Positions 15,455 through 23,506 of a stretch of 44,451 bases of DNA are shown here, piece after piece. Location of the stretch: assembly GCA_003153055.1 (NCBI GenBank), contig PMBV01000083.1, positions 1 to 44,451 on the forward strand, written 5' to 3'. The notes under the pieces are model-generated. The model ran no database searches, was not told the origin of the DNA, and saw only the letters and a list, made by a program, of their open reading frames with translations. Each line of letters begins with the position of its first letter. Positions within the stretch are counted from its first letter, which is position 1. The translations under genes were made by a program, and so were the position numbers. The DNA is from Myxococcales bacterium (GTDB lineage: Bacteria > Myxococcota > Myxococcia > Myxococcales > Myxococcaceae).

Positions 15455-16918
15455 CTAGAAGTCGTAGGTCAAGATGTCGCTCGCGCGTCGGCACAGCTCT
15501 CGCCCGTAGTCGGTCCACAGGCCCTCGCCCCAGTAGCGGTAGCAGCTCGTCTCGGCCGCCAAGAGATGAAACAGGGCGTTGCGGTACCGCCGCTCCGACG
15601 TGGCGACGCCGGCGGCGACCGCCTTCTGGTAGAACCGGGCGCTCACGTCTTCCATCGGCTTGAGCACGTTCTCGTAGCCCCGCACCCACGAGAGGTTGTT
15701 GGTCCAGCTCCCGCCGTCCATGTGGAAGCGGTGGTTGGTCTTCTTGATTTCCTCGATGACGCTGGCCAGCCGCTCGGCGCCCTCGCCGGGCTTCATCTTT
15801 TCCCAGATTTGCTTCTGGAAGAGGGGCTGGAGCACCGGCAGGTCGCCCTCGGTGATGCCCAGGGCGAACAGGTGCTCGAGGTACTCGGTGGCGTTCATCG
15901 GCGGCGTCTCGGAGCCGCTGCTCTCGCGCATCACGTCGAGGTACTTGGAGGGGAACTCGTTCATCATCACCCCGCCGTTTTCCCCATCGGCGATCTGCGT
16001 CACCAGCGGAGGCACCTGCCGGCCGGCGAGCTCGAGGCGCCCCAGGCTGCGGGCCTCGTAGCAGGGCTGCATCTGCGCCACGAGCTTGGTGTCCGAGCCC
16101 TGAGTCTTCACGATGGCGATGATGCTCGCCGTCTCGCCGCGCGAGCTGGTGCACACCAGGCGGTGCGGCAGGTGGGGCCGCCGAGGGTTCGAGCCCGTCG
16201 CGGGGTCCTCGACGCTGTGCTCCTGTACCAGCACCCACTGGTAGCCGGCGTCCTTGAGCGTCTTGACGAACTCGTAGGCCACGTCAGGGTGGTTGGGGAG
16301 CGCCATCTCGGAAGGCGAGAAGCCCCGCACCCGCCCCAGCGCCTCGAGCCCGAAGATGGACGCGAAGTGGTGCTGCCACGCCTTGACGTGGAGCTTGAAG
16401 TCTTGCACCGGCGTCGACGGCGCCACCGCGTGCCCCCAGGGAGCCCCGAGCCATTCGACGCAGCGGCGGTAGACCTTGTCGTTGGTGATGGCGCCCAGGC
16501 GGTCGAAGACGTCGTCGAGGCCCATCTTCCGCATGCCGTGGAGCAAGGTGCCCGAGTACTCCAGCATGACCCGCGGCTCTTTCCCCTCGCTCACCAGCTG
16601 GGGAATGAGCTCGCCCATGCGCTTGTAACACCAGACGAACACCGAGGCGTTGTGGTTGTCTCCGATGCCCGGGTTCCGCATCATGTACTCGAGGTTGCTG
16701 ATGGTCTCGGCCGTCTTGAGATCGCTGCCTCCAGCGGGAATCAGGGGCTGGTGCATGTGCAGGGCGTTGGCGAAGGCGCTCTTCACCTTCCCAAAGTCGA
16801 TGGGGCTGTCGGGCTTGAACACCGGTTTGTTGCGAGCCTGCGCCACCGCGCGCTCGATGGCGCTCTCGGAGCCGCAGAGGTTCGGCAGGCCGTCCACGTA
16901 TTCGGGAAGCTCGGGCAT
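15455..16918 (-). CDS. GH57 glycoside hydrolase / alpha-glucan-acting enzyme (copy 1)
   Basis: 487-aa protein of glycoside hydrolase family 57, an alternative alpha-glucan family (alpha-amylase, 4-alpha-glucanotransferase, branching enzyme). Region 1 is HMHQP at residues 54-58. A conserved Glu-bearing block GFSPSEMAL lies at 199-207 and an Asp block (IADGENGG) at 310-316; these match family positions for nucleophile and acid/base, though the exact catalytic residue assignment is my inference. No signal peptide, so it acts on intracellular glucan. The gene sits between glgA (34 bp) and glgB (18 bp), which ties it to glycogen. It differs strongly from the other GH57 protein in this operon, so the two likely have different specificities. 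Confidence 0.88.
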   Translation of the reverse strand: MPELPEYVDGLPNLCGSESAIERAVAQARNKPVFKPDSPIDFGKVKSAFANALHMHQPLIPAGGSDLKTAETISNLEYMMRNPGIGDNHNASVFVWCYKRMGELIPQLVSEGKEPRVMLEYSGTLLHGMRKMGLDDVFDRLGAITNDKVYRRCVEWLGAPWGHAVAPSTPVQDFKLHVKAWQHHFASIFGLEALGRVRGFSPSEMALPNHPDVAYEFVKTLKDAGYQWVLVQEHSVEDPATGSNPRRPHLPHRLVCTSSRGETASIIAIVKTQGSDTKLVAQMQPCYEARSLGRLELAGRQVPPLVTQIADGENGGVMMNEFPSKYLDVMRESSGSETPPMNATEYLEHLFALGITEGDLPVLQPLFQKQIWEKMKPGEGAERLASVIEEIKKTNHRFHMDGGSWTNNLSWVRGYENVLKPMEDVSARFYQKAVAAGVATSERRYRNALFHLLAAETSCYRYWGEGLWTDYGRELCRRASDILTYDF

Positions 16919-16952
16919 CGTCAGTCTCTCCTTCCGCGCCGTTCGGCTGGCG

Positions 16953-18425
16953 CTATGTGTGTCGGATGAGCTCGTAGATGTTGAGGTAGTCGGCCCCGGG
17001 TCGGTTCCAAGAGTAATCGTAGCCCATGCCGCGGAGCGCGAGCGTATTGAACTCGTCGCGGTAGTCGAACCACAGGCCGATGGCCCGATCCATCGCCGAC
17101 TCGATGGCCGGGGTGTCGGTCTGGTGAAAGACGTAGCCGTTGCGTGCCTCGGGTGGGCGATCGGAGAAGTCGCGGTCGAAGACCGTGTCAGCCAAACCGC
17201 CGACCCAGCGCACGATGGGCACGGTGCCGTAGCGAAGGGCGATCATCTGGGTCAGCCCGCAGGGCTCGAAGAGGCTGGGCACCACCAGCATGTCGGCGCC
17301 CGCGTAGATGAGGCGGGCGAGCTCTTCGTCGTAGCCGATCTCGAGGTGGCAGTCGGGGTTGTCGTTGAGCTGGTGTTTGAGTTGCCAGAACTCGGCGTTG
17401 AGCCCCAGCTCGGGGCTCGAGCCCAGCAAGACGAACTGAGCCCCCTTGCGCAAGGCGTGGAACAGCGCGTGGCGAATGAGCCCGACGCCCTTCTGGCTGT
17501 CGAGGCGGCCGACATACGCGATGAGGGGCTTGTCCTCTTGTTTGAGCCACAGGCGAGCTCGGAGCACCTGTTTGTTCTTCGCCTTCTCTTCGAAGGTGCC
17601 GGCCCCGTAGTGGTGCGGCACGTAGGGGTCGGTCTCGGGGTTCCACATCTCGTAGTCGAGGCCGTTGAGCACGCCACCGAACTTGCTCTGGGAGACGTAC
17701 AGCACGTGGCCCAGGCCATAGCCCCACTCGGTGTGCCGGGCCTCCCAGGCGTGCCGCGGCGACACGGTGGTGATGAAGTTCGAATACAGCACCGCGCCCT
17801 TGGTGAAGTTGATCGCGCTGGGGTTGAAGTCGTCTCCCATGCGCGCCTTGTCGTAGTAGTAGTTGGGCCGCCCCAGCCCGGTGAACCACAGCACGTTCTC
17901 GCCGGCGATGCCCTGGTGCTTCAGGTTGTGGAGCGTGTGGCAGGCCCGGCAGGTGCCCATGCCGAGGCCAGCGTAGATCTCGTACAGCATGACCGGCACC
18001 AGCGCGGTCTGCCAGTCGTGGGTGTGAATGATGTCGGGCCGCTTGCCTGTCTTGAGCAGGAACTCGAGCGCGGCCTTGGAGAAGAAGGCGAAGCGCATGT
18101 GCTCGTCTGGAAAGCCGTAGTACGAGCCGCGCTCGAAGAAGTGGTCATTCGAGTGAGGCTCGATGAAGTAGCACTTGCGCCCGTGGACGAAGCCGAACCA
18201 GACGGTGCAGCGGATGCGGTAGTTGAACCACGGCACCCAGAGGTTCTCGTACGAGACCTGGAGGCCCCAGATGTGATCGTACCGCATGCAGTCGTACTTC
18301 GGCAGAATGATCTCCACCGAGTTCCCGCGGATCTCCAGCTCGCGGCTCAGCCCGAAGACGACGTCTCCCAGCCCGCCGACCTTGGCGACGGGCGCACATT
18401 CGGAGGCGATCATGACGATGTACAT
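16953..18425 (-). CDS. glgA: glycogen synthase GlgA (GT5)
   Basis: 490-aa GT-B glycosyltransferase that elongates alpha-1,4-glucan from ADP-glucose (possibly UDP-glucose). The N-terminal KVGGLGD donor-binding loop lies at residues 15-21, HTHDWQTAL at 134-142, GRLDSQKG at 306-313, and the C-terminal SLFEPCGLTQ with E387 plus GGLADTV at 409-415. Length matches the family (E. coli 477). The open frame runs upstream to 18731 but there only mirrors the preceding gene; the ATG at 18425 gives the usual MYIVMIASE start. It is the second gene of the operon, 64 bp after GH57 copy 2. No ADP-glucose pyrophosphorylase (glgC) gene is seen in the window. Confidence 0.96.
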   Translation of the reverse strand: MYIVMIASECAPVAKVGGLGDVVFGLSRELEIRGNSVEIILPKYDCMRYDHIWGLQVSYENLWVPWFNYRIRCTVWFGFVHGRKCYFIEPHSNDHFFERGSYYGFPDEHMRFAFFSKAALEFLLKTGKRPDIIHTHDWQTALVPVMLYEIYAGLGMGTCRACHTLHNLKHQGIAGENVLWFTGLGRPNYYYDKARMGDDFNPSAINFTKGAVLYSNFITTVSPRHAWEARHTEWGYGLGHVLYVSQSKFGGVLNGLDYEMWNPETDPYVPHHYGAGTFEEKAKNKQVLRARLWLKQEDKPLIAYVGRLDSQKGVGLIRHALFHALRKGAQFVLLGSSPELGLNAEFWQLKHQLNDNPDCHLEIGYDEELARLIYAGADMLVVPSLFEPCGLTQMIALRYGTVPIVRWVGGLADTVFDRDFSDRPPEARNGYVFHQTDTPAIESAMDRAIGLWFDYRDEFNTLALRGMGYDYSWNRPGADYLNIYELIRHT

Positions 18426-18489
18426 GGAAGATAGGTCCTCGAGACTGCGTCGTACGAATAAACGATGGAGCGCTGGGGCGCTCGCCTCC

Positions 18490-19680
18490 TCACCCCAGTC
18501 GCTGCCGGGCCGCCGCGAGGCTCGCCCAGGCGCCGTCGAGATCGCGGTGCGCTCGTGGCACCCAGGCCTCGCCCCAGAAGAAGTTGCAGCTCGTCTCGGC
18601 CCGCAAGAGCTGCCACAGGGCGCTCTCGAGGTGGGCGCCGAGCTCGGCATCGCCGGCCCGCGTCGCCAGGGCCCGTTCGCGGGTCTGGTGCACGGCCCGG
18701 CTGGTCTCTGCCGTTCGCACCAGCGCGTCACGCTGGGCCTGGGAGCCGGTCCACTGGAGGAAGTCGCGGCCGTGGTGCCAGCCGGTGTTCCACGCTCCCG
18801 TCGTCACCCGCACCTCGCCCTGGGCGCCGTAGCGCTGGAGGTAGTCTTCGATGAACGTGGGCCGAACGCCTCCTTGGCTCTCACGGGCGCGATCGAGGAG
18901 CCCCTGGTAGAGGCCCCAGAAGTTGGCACCAGGGTGGGGGTTGCGGAACCAGCCGCCGTTGTCACCGTCGGTGGCGGTGGTCACCAGCGGGGGAAAGTCG
19001 CACCAGCGGGTGCGCGCCGAGACCTCCGCGGTGAACCAGGCCAGATCCATGCCTGATTCCTGCGCGTCGGAGAGCTCGCGGTCGCGCACCACCACGATGA
19101 TCTCCGCGCCGCCGAAGCGGGCGACATGCGGCCGGTAGCGCAGCTCGTGCCACGACATCGCGCTCACGCCCTCGACGTGATCGCTGTCGACCAAGACGTA
19201 CCGGTAGCCCAGCTCGGCGAGCAGGGGAATGAGCTCCATCGAGAAGCCCATCTCGGGCGGCCAGAAGCCCTCGAAGCCGGTGCGCCAGAACAGGTGCCGG
19301 GCGATGCCGAGCCAGCGCCCGAGGTGCTCCCGGCGATCGGCCGGCTCGATGAGCGGCAGCACCGGGTGGTAGTAGCCGGTGCCCAGCACCCTGAACAGGG
19401 CGAGGTTCTGGAAGTACCAGAGCAAGCTCCCGCAATCGACCACCCCATACATTCGCCGCTGGAAGTCGGGGTCGGCCAGGGTCTCGAGGAGCGTCCCCGA
19501 GAACGACAGATGCACCCGGGCCACGTCTTCGTAGCCCCACAGCGAGCGAGGAATGCGCTCCATCGCGCGGAGGATCTCCCGGGTCTCCCACGGCTGGGTC
19601 GAGAGTAGCTCGTCGAGGTTCCCCGCCGGCTGGTGGAGGTTCAAGACCAGCGCGTGGTGAATGACAGAGTCGCTTCGCAT
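18490..19680 (-). CDS. GH57 glycoside hydrolase (copy 2), first gene of glycogen operon
   Basis: 396-aa GH57 protein, cytoplasmic. Conserved regions: LNLHQP (residues 13-18), HLSFSGTLLETL, GFWPPEMGF at 138-146 with candidate nucleophile region E143, DSDHV, and TTATDGDNGGWF at 235-245 with the candidate acid/base Asp. The pattern resembles GH57 amylases or glucanotransferases more than copy 1 does. The start ATG at 19680 is preceded by a run of eight G (minus strand) that serves as an extreme Shine-Dalgarno sequence. The gene heads the operon with glgA, the second GH57 and glgB and faces the Ser/Thr kinase gene across a 192-bp divergent region. The exact reaction (hydrolysis or transfer) cannot be read from sequence. 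Confidence 0.88.
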   Translation of the reverse strand: MRSDSVIHHALVLNLHQPAGNLDELLSTQPWETREILRAMERIPRSLWGYEDVARVHLSFSGTLLETLADPDFQRRMYGVVDCGSLLWYFQNLALFRVLGTGYYHPVLPLIEPADRREHLGRWLGIARHLFWRTGFEGFWPPEMGFSMELIPLLAELGYRYVLVDSDHVEGVSAMSWHELRYRPHVARFGGAEIIVVVRDRELSDAQESGMDLAWFTAEVSARTRWCDFPPLVTTATDGDNGGWFRNPHPGANFWGLYQGLLDRARESQGGVRPTFIEDYLQRYGAQGEVRVTTGAWNTGWHHGRDFLQWTGSQAQRDALVRTAETSRAVHQTRERALATRAGDAELGAHLESALWQLLRAETSCNFFWGEAWVPRAHRDLDGAWASLAAARQRLG

Positions 19681-19872
19681 GTTCCCCCCCCGACTGCGTT
19701 TCTTCCAGTAGACCGATACGGCCCCGCCCGCTGGTGACGAGCGCAGGGCCATGCCCACGCGCTCAACCGTATCAGGCTCGCCGCGCGCTGCAAGCGTGCC
19801 GACCCTTCTGCGGCGTTGACGCTCCCGCTGAGCCACCACTACGCTCGGGCCTCCGACGCGCCCGGACATCGC
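19681..19872. promoter_or_regulatory. divergent promoter region between glycogen operon and kinase operon
   Basis: Contains a C8 run (19684-19691; G8 on the minus strand) directly before the GH57 start, and a 7-bp inverted repeat, GATACGG at 19715-19721 and CCGTATC at 19767-19773, separated by 45 bp. Each arm resembles a GC-rich -10 hexamer or half an operator for a shared regulator of both directions. No strong -35 was found. Confidence 0.4.
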
Positions 19873-21744
19873 TTGAGCACCGCTCCCAAAAGACAGCCAA
19901 TTCCCTTCGGGAAGTACCTCCTGCTGGACCGCGTCAACATCGGGGGCATGGCCGAGGTGTGGCGGGCCAAGACGTTCGGCGCGAATGGCTTCGAGCGCCT
20001 GCTGGCCATCAAACGCATTCTGCCCAACATCGCCGAGGACGCCGAGTTCATCGCGATGTTCATCGACGAGGCGAAGATCACGGTTCAGCTGAACCACGCG
20101 AACATCGCCCAGGTCCACGAGCTCTCGCACATCGCCAACTCGTATTACATCGCGATGGAGTACGTCTCGGGCAAGGACCTGAGGGCGGTGTTCGACCGCT
20201 GTCGCAAGCGCGGCGAGCCGGCCCCGGTGTCGTTGACCTGCTATGCGGTGGCGCAGTGCTGCGAGGGCCTCGATTACGCCCATCGCGCCAAGGACAAGTC
20301 CGGTTTCGACATGAACGTCGTGCACCGCGACGTGTCGCCGCAGAACGTGCTGGTCAGCTTCGATGGCGAGGTGAAGGTCATCGACTTCGGCATCGCCAAG
20401 GCCGCGGGCAAGGCCACCAAGACTCAGGCCGGCATCCTCAAGGGGAAGTTCGGCTACATGAGCCCGGAGCAGATCCGCGGGCTGCCCCTCGACCGGCGCA
20501 GCGACTTGTTCGCCATCGGCATCTGTCTCTACGAGCTGTTGACCGGCGAGCGGCTCTTCGTGGGCGACACGGACTTCTCGGTGCTCGAGAAGGTGCGCAA
20601 GGTCGAGGTGCTCCCGCCGTCGCACTTCAATCGCCGGGTTCCCGCCGAGCTCGAGCGCATCGTGATGAAGGCCTTGGCCAAAGACGTCGACGATCGCTAC
20701 CAGTATGCCAGCGAGCTGGCCGAGGAGCTCCGCGCCTTCATGTACTCCACGGGCAACACCTTCGCCCGCAAGGACCTGGCCGCCTTCATGCGCGCGACCT
20801 TCGCCGAGGACTACGAGAAGGAGCGGGTGCGGCTCCAGGACTACGTCGACCTCAAGCCCCCCGAGGGCATGCTGGCCGCCGCCGATGCTGGCTACGGTGG
20901 CTCGTTCCCCACCAGCCCCTTGCCCCTGGTGACCGGGAGCGCCATCACCGCCATGCCCACCGGTGGGCCGGCGGCGCAGGTGGTGATGATGTCCGGCGCC
21001 AACGGCCTGCCGTCCATCGCTCGATCCGTCCCGCCCACCATCGGCCCGGCCTCGCTCCAGCCGCTGCCGCCGGTTGAGAGTGGGCCAGTCTCGCTGCCCC
21101 CCAAGCTCACCGCGGCGCCAGTGCTGGCCAACGAACGCGACGAGCATCAGGCGACCATCGTCGTTGGCCCGGGCCGGCCGCCGGACAGTGACGAGGAGAT
21201 CATCACCGACTCCAAGAACCCCACGGGCTTGCCGGACCAGGTACTCCGGTCTCCCCCGAGGAGCGCCCCGAGGCAGCCGTCGGGGCCGAGGAGACAGAGC
21301 CGCCTGGTGAGCCCCGCCCCTCCTCGCGTCCTGGGGGACTCGCAGCCCCTGCCGACGCCGCTGGCCAACCGGGCGCCCAGCCAGGCCCAGCTCGGTGCTC
21401 CACCTGGCAACACGCGCCTCCTCATCGCGCTGGGCGGCATCGTGGCGCTCCTGGTGGTCGGCCTGGTGGCCGCCGTGCTGCTCCGCCCGCCGCCGACTGG
21501 GCTGGTGATCATCAACGTGCCCGAGGAGGTCAGGGGGCAGGTTCAGGTGGAGCTCAACGGCGAACCGGTGAGAGAGAAGGGTGGGGGGCCGCTCAAGGAC
21601 TGGCCCCAGGTCCGCTCGGTCAGGGTGGGGAAAGCCACGGTTCGACTGACGGCTCCGGGGTACGAGTCGGTGTTCGAGATTGTCGAGGTGAGGGAATCAG
21701 AGCCGGCCGAGCTCAAGAAGGAGCTCAAGAGGTCGACGCACTGA
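19873..21744 (+). CDS. membrane-anchored Ser/Thr protein kinase (Hanks type) with PEGA-like tail
   Basis: About 623 aa. Kinase domain with a Gly loop (DRVNIGGMAEVWRA), catalytic Lys in LAIKRI, HRDVSPQNVLV, VIDFGIAKA and GYMSPEQIRG, so all catalytic residues are present. A Pro-rich, low-complexity linker follows, then one transmembrane helix (LLIALGGIVALLVVGLVAAVLL) and an extracytoplasmic PEGA-like beta domain (GLVIINVPEEVRGQVQVELNG ... TVRLTAPGYESVFEI). The start is unclear: no ATG exists. TTG at 19873 gives MSTAPKRQPIPFGKY, the usual distance to the kinase domain; TTG at 19816 would add 19 unconserved residues. Neither has a good ribosome site. It is 27 bp upstream of an AAA ATPase gene and divergent from the glycogen operon, which it might regulate; the link is positional only. 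Confidence 0.9.
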   Translation: MSTAPKRQPIPFGKYLLLDRVNIGGMAEVWRAKTFGANGFERLLAIKRILPNIAEDAEFIAMFIDEAKITVQLNHANIAQVHELSHIANSYYIAMEYVSGKDLRAVFDRCRKRGEPAPVSLTCYAVAQCCEGLDYAHRAKDKSGFDMNVVHRDVSPQNVLVSFDGEVKVIDFGIAKAAGKATKTQAGILKGKFGYMSPEQIRGLPLDRRSDLFAIGICLYELLTGERLFVGDTDFSVLEKVRKVEVLPPSHFNRRVPAELERIVMKALAKDVDDRYQYASELAEELRAFMYSTGNTFARKDLAAFMRATFAEDYEKERVRLQDYVDLKPPEGMLAAADAGYGGSFPTSPLPLVTGSAITAMPTGGPAAQVVMMSGANGLPSIARSVPPTIGPASLQPLPPVESGPVSLPPKLTAAPVLANERDEHQATIVVGPGRPPDSDEEIITDSKNPTGLPDQVLRSPPRSAPRQPSGPRRQSRLVSPAPPRVLGDSQPLPTPLANRAPSQAQLGAPPGNTRLLIALGGIVALLVVGLVAAVLLRPPPTGLVIINVPEEVRGQVQVELNGEPVREKGGGPLKDWPQVRSVRVGKATVRLTAPGYESVFEIVEVRESEPAELKKELKRSTH

Positions 21745-21771
21745 AGCGCAGCCCGTTACCCGGTAGGAGCC

Positions 21772-23502
21772 ATGAAGAAGACCGAAAATCCGCTCGCGTC
21801 GTTGCCACCCTGGGCCCAGAAGCTCGCTCAGCGCTACTACACCCGCACCGTCAGCACCTTCGTGCTCTACGGCGCGGTGCGAGATCTCCAGCCCCTCACC
21901 CGCGACGATGGCGGTCGGGAGTTCGACAACCTGAAGCGCTTCTTGTCAGAGGAGCTCTTCGGCGCGCGCGATCACGTCATCTTCTACGATCGATCCTCGG
22001 GGGTGCGGGCGGCGGTGCCCGAGACCCAGCAAGACCTGTTGAGGATGCTCAGCGGCTACGACTCGATGTACGGCACCGACTTCGCCAAGGTGATGCCGAG
22101 AGACCCGGGCCGGGCGCTCCAGGTGGTCGAGAACTACCTGCGCACGCGACTGTCAGACGGCAAGTCTCTCGCGCTCGTCATCGACTTCGCCGAGACCATC
22201 GCCCCGGCCGGTGACATGTCGCACCTCTCGGCGGAGGACCGCTTCGTCCTTGCGACCCTGGTGAAGTGGGCCAGCGACCCCCAGTTCCTCGAGGGGAACC
22301 TCTCGGTGGTGCTGCTGGTCGAGAACCTCTCCGACATCACCCCCAGGCTCTCGCGCAACCCCTACGTCGCCAACATCGAGATCGCCCTCCCCACCGAGGA
22401 AGAGCGGCGGGAGTTCGTTGACTGGAAGCTGGAGGGTCAGACGCTGGCCAGCGTGAGCGAGGTGCCCGCCCAGGCGCTGGCGAAGATGACCGCCGGCCTC
22501 TCGCGCATCAACCTCGATCGCCTCCTCACCGAGGCCATCGAGTCGCGGGTGCGCATCACCACCGACACGCTCAAGGAAAAGAAGAAGGAGATCATCCAGG
22601 CCGAGTGCCACGGCCTCCTCGAGTTCATCGAGCCCGAGTACACGCTCGACGTCGTCGCCGGCCACGCCAAGGCGAAGAAGATGCTGCGCGACGCCTCGGC
22701 CGCCTTGAAGAAGGGGCGCATCGAAGTCGTCCCGATGGGGTACCTGGTGTCGGGCCCGGTGGGTACGGGCAAGACGTTCCTCGTGACCTGCTTCGCGGGA
22801 GAGATCGGCATCCCCTGCGTGAAGTTCCTCAACTTCCGCAGCCAGTGGCAGGGCGTCACCGAGGCCAACCTCGAGAAGATCTTCAACCTCTTGAAGGCCC
22901 TGTGGCCGGTGGCGGTGATGATCGACGAGGCCGACGCGTTTCTCGGCGATCGCGACGCGGGTGGAGACAGCGGCACCTCGAGCCGCATCTTCGCCGCCAT
23001 CGCGAGCTTCATGGGCAACACCCAGTACCGGGGGAAGATCGTCTGGTTCCTGCTGACCTGCCGGCCCGACCTCTTGCCCATCGACCTGAAGCGGCAGGGC
23101 CGGGCCGAGGAGCACATCGCGCTGTTCTACCCGCAGACCGACGCCGAGCGGACCGAGCTGTTCACCGCCATGCAGAAGAAGACCAAGGTGAAGGTCGAGT
23201 TCCCCGACTTCGCCAAGCTCACCGGCTCGCTCTACTCAGGGGCCGACATCGAGGCCATCTTGGTGCGGGCGAAGTTTCGCGCCTTCACCGACGGTCGCGA
23301 CGAGGTGACGGCCCCCGACGTCGAGGCCGTGGTGAAGGACTTCGTGCCCCCCAGCTACCCTCTGGAGGTCGAGCTCCAGAATTTGGTGGCTGTGCAGGAG
23401 TGCACCAGCCGTGACTTGCTCCCCGAGGTGTTCCAGAAGCTGGAGCGTGACGTCGTCACCCGACGGGTGAGGGAGATTAAGGCTCTCCTCGAGGAGCGGT
23501 AG
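21772..23502 (+). CDS. AAA+ family ATPase
   Basis: 576-aa ATPase. A first, degenerate ATPase-like region (residues ~20-260) contains a Walker-B-like SLALVIDFAETI but no P-loop. The second half is a classical AAA module: Walker A SGPVGTGKT at 327-335, Walker B AVMIDEADAF at 381-390, a sensor-1-like WFLLTCRPD and a sensor-2 region. The N-terminal part may be the substrate-recognition domain of a remodelling ATPase. There is no signal peptide or transmembrane helix. The ATG at 21772 is preceded by GTAGGAG, a good ribosome site. Its partner is the kinase 27 bp upstream, so the ATPase may be its substrate. It ends 4 bp from the convergent histidine kinase stop. Family confident, role unknown. Confidence 0.88.
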   Translation: MKKTENPLASLPPWAQKLAQRYYTRTVSTFVLYGAVRDLQPLTRDDGGREFDNLKRFLSEELFGARDHVIFYDRSSGVRAAVPETQQDLLRMLSGYDSMYGTDFAKVMPRDPGRALQVVENYLRTRLSDGKSLALVIDFAETIAPAGDMSHLSAEDRFVLATLVKWASDPQFLEGNLSVVLLVENLSDITPRLSRNPYVANIEIALPTEEERREFVDWKLEGQTLASVSEVPAQALAKMTAGLSRINLDRLLTEAIESRVRITTDTLKEKKKEIIQAECHGLLEFIEPEYTLDVVAGHAKAKKMLRDASAALKKGRIEVVPMGYLVSGPVGTGKTFLVTCFAGEIGIPCVKFLNFRSQWQGVTEANLEKIFNLLKALWPVAVMIDEADAFLGDRDAGGDSGTSSRIFAAIASFMGNTQYRGKIVWFLLTCRPDLLPIDLKRQGRAEEHIALFYPQTDAERTELFTAMQKKTKVKVEFPDFAKLTGSLYSGADIEAILVRAKFRAFTDGRDEVTAPDVEAVVKDFVPPSYPLEVELQNLVAVQECTSRDLLPEVFQKLERDVVTRRVREIKALLEER

Positions 23503-23506
23503 GGGG

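Noticed and set aside
12605..16969. Plus-strand open frame of 1454 codons opposite glgB and GH57
   Set aside because: It is the antisense shadow of well-supported enzymes; its Val/His/Glu-rich composition without domains is what high-GC third positions produce on the opposite strand.
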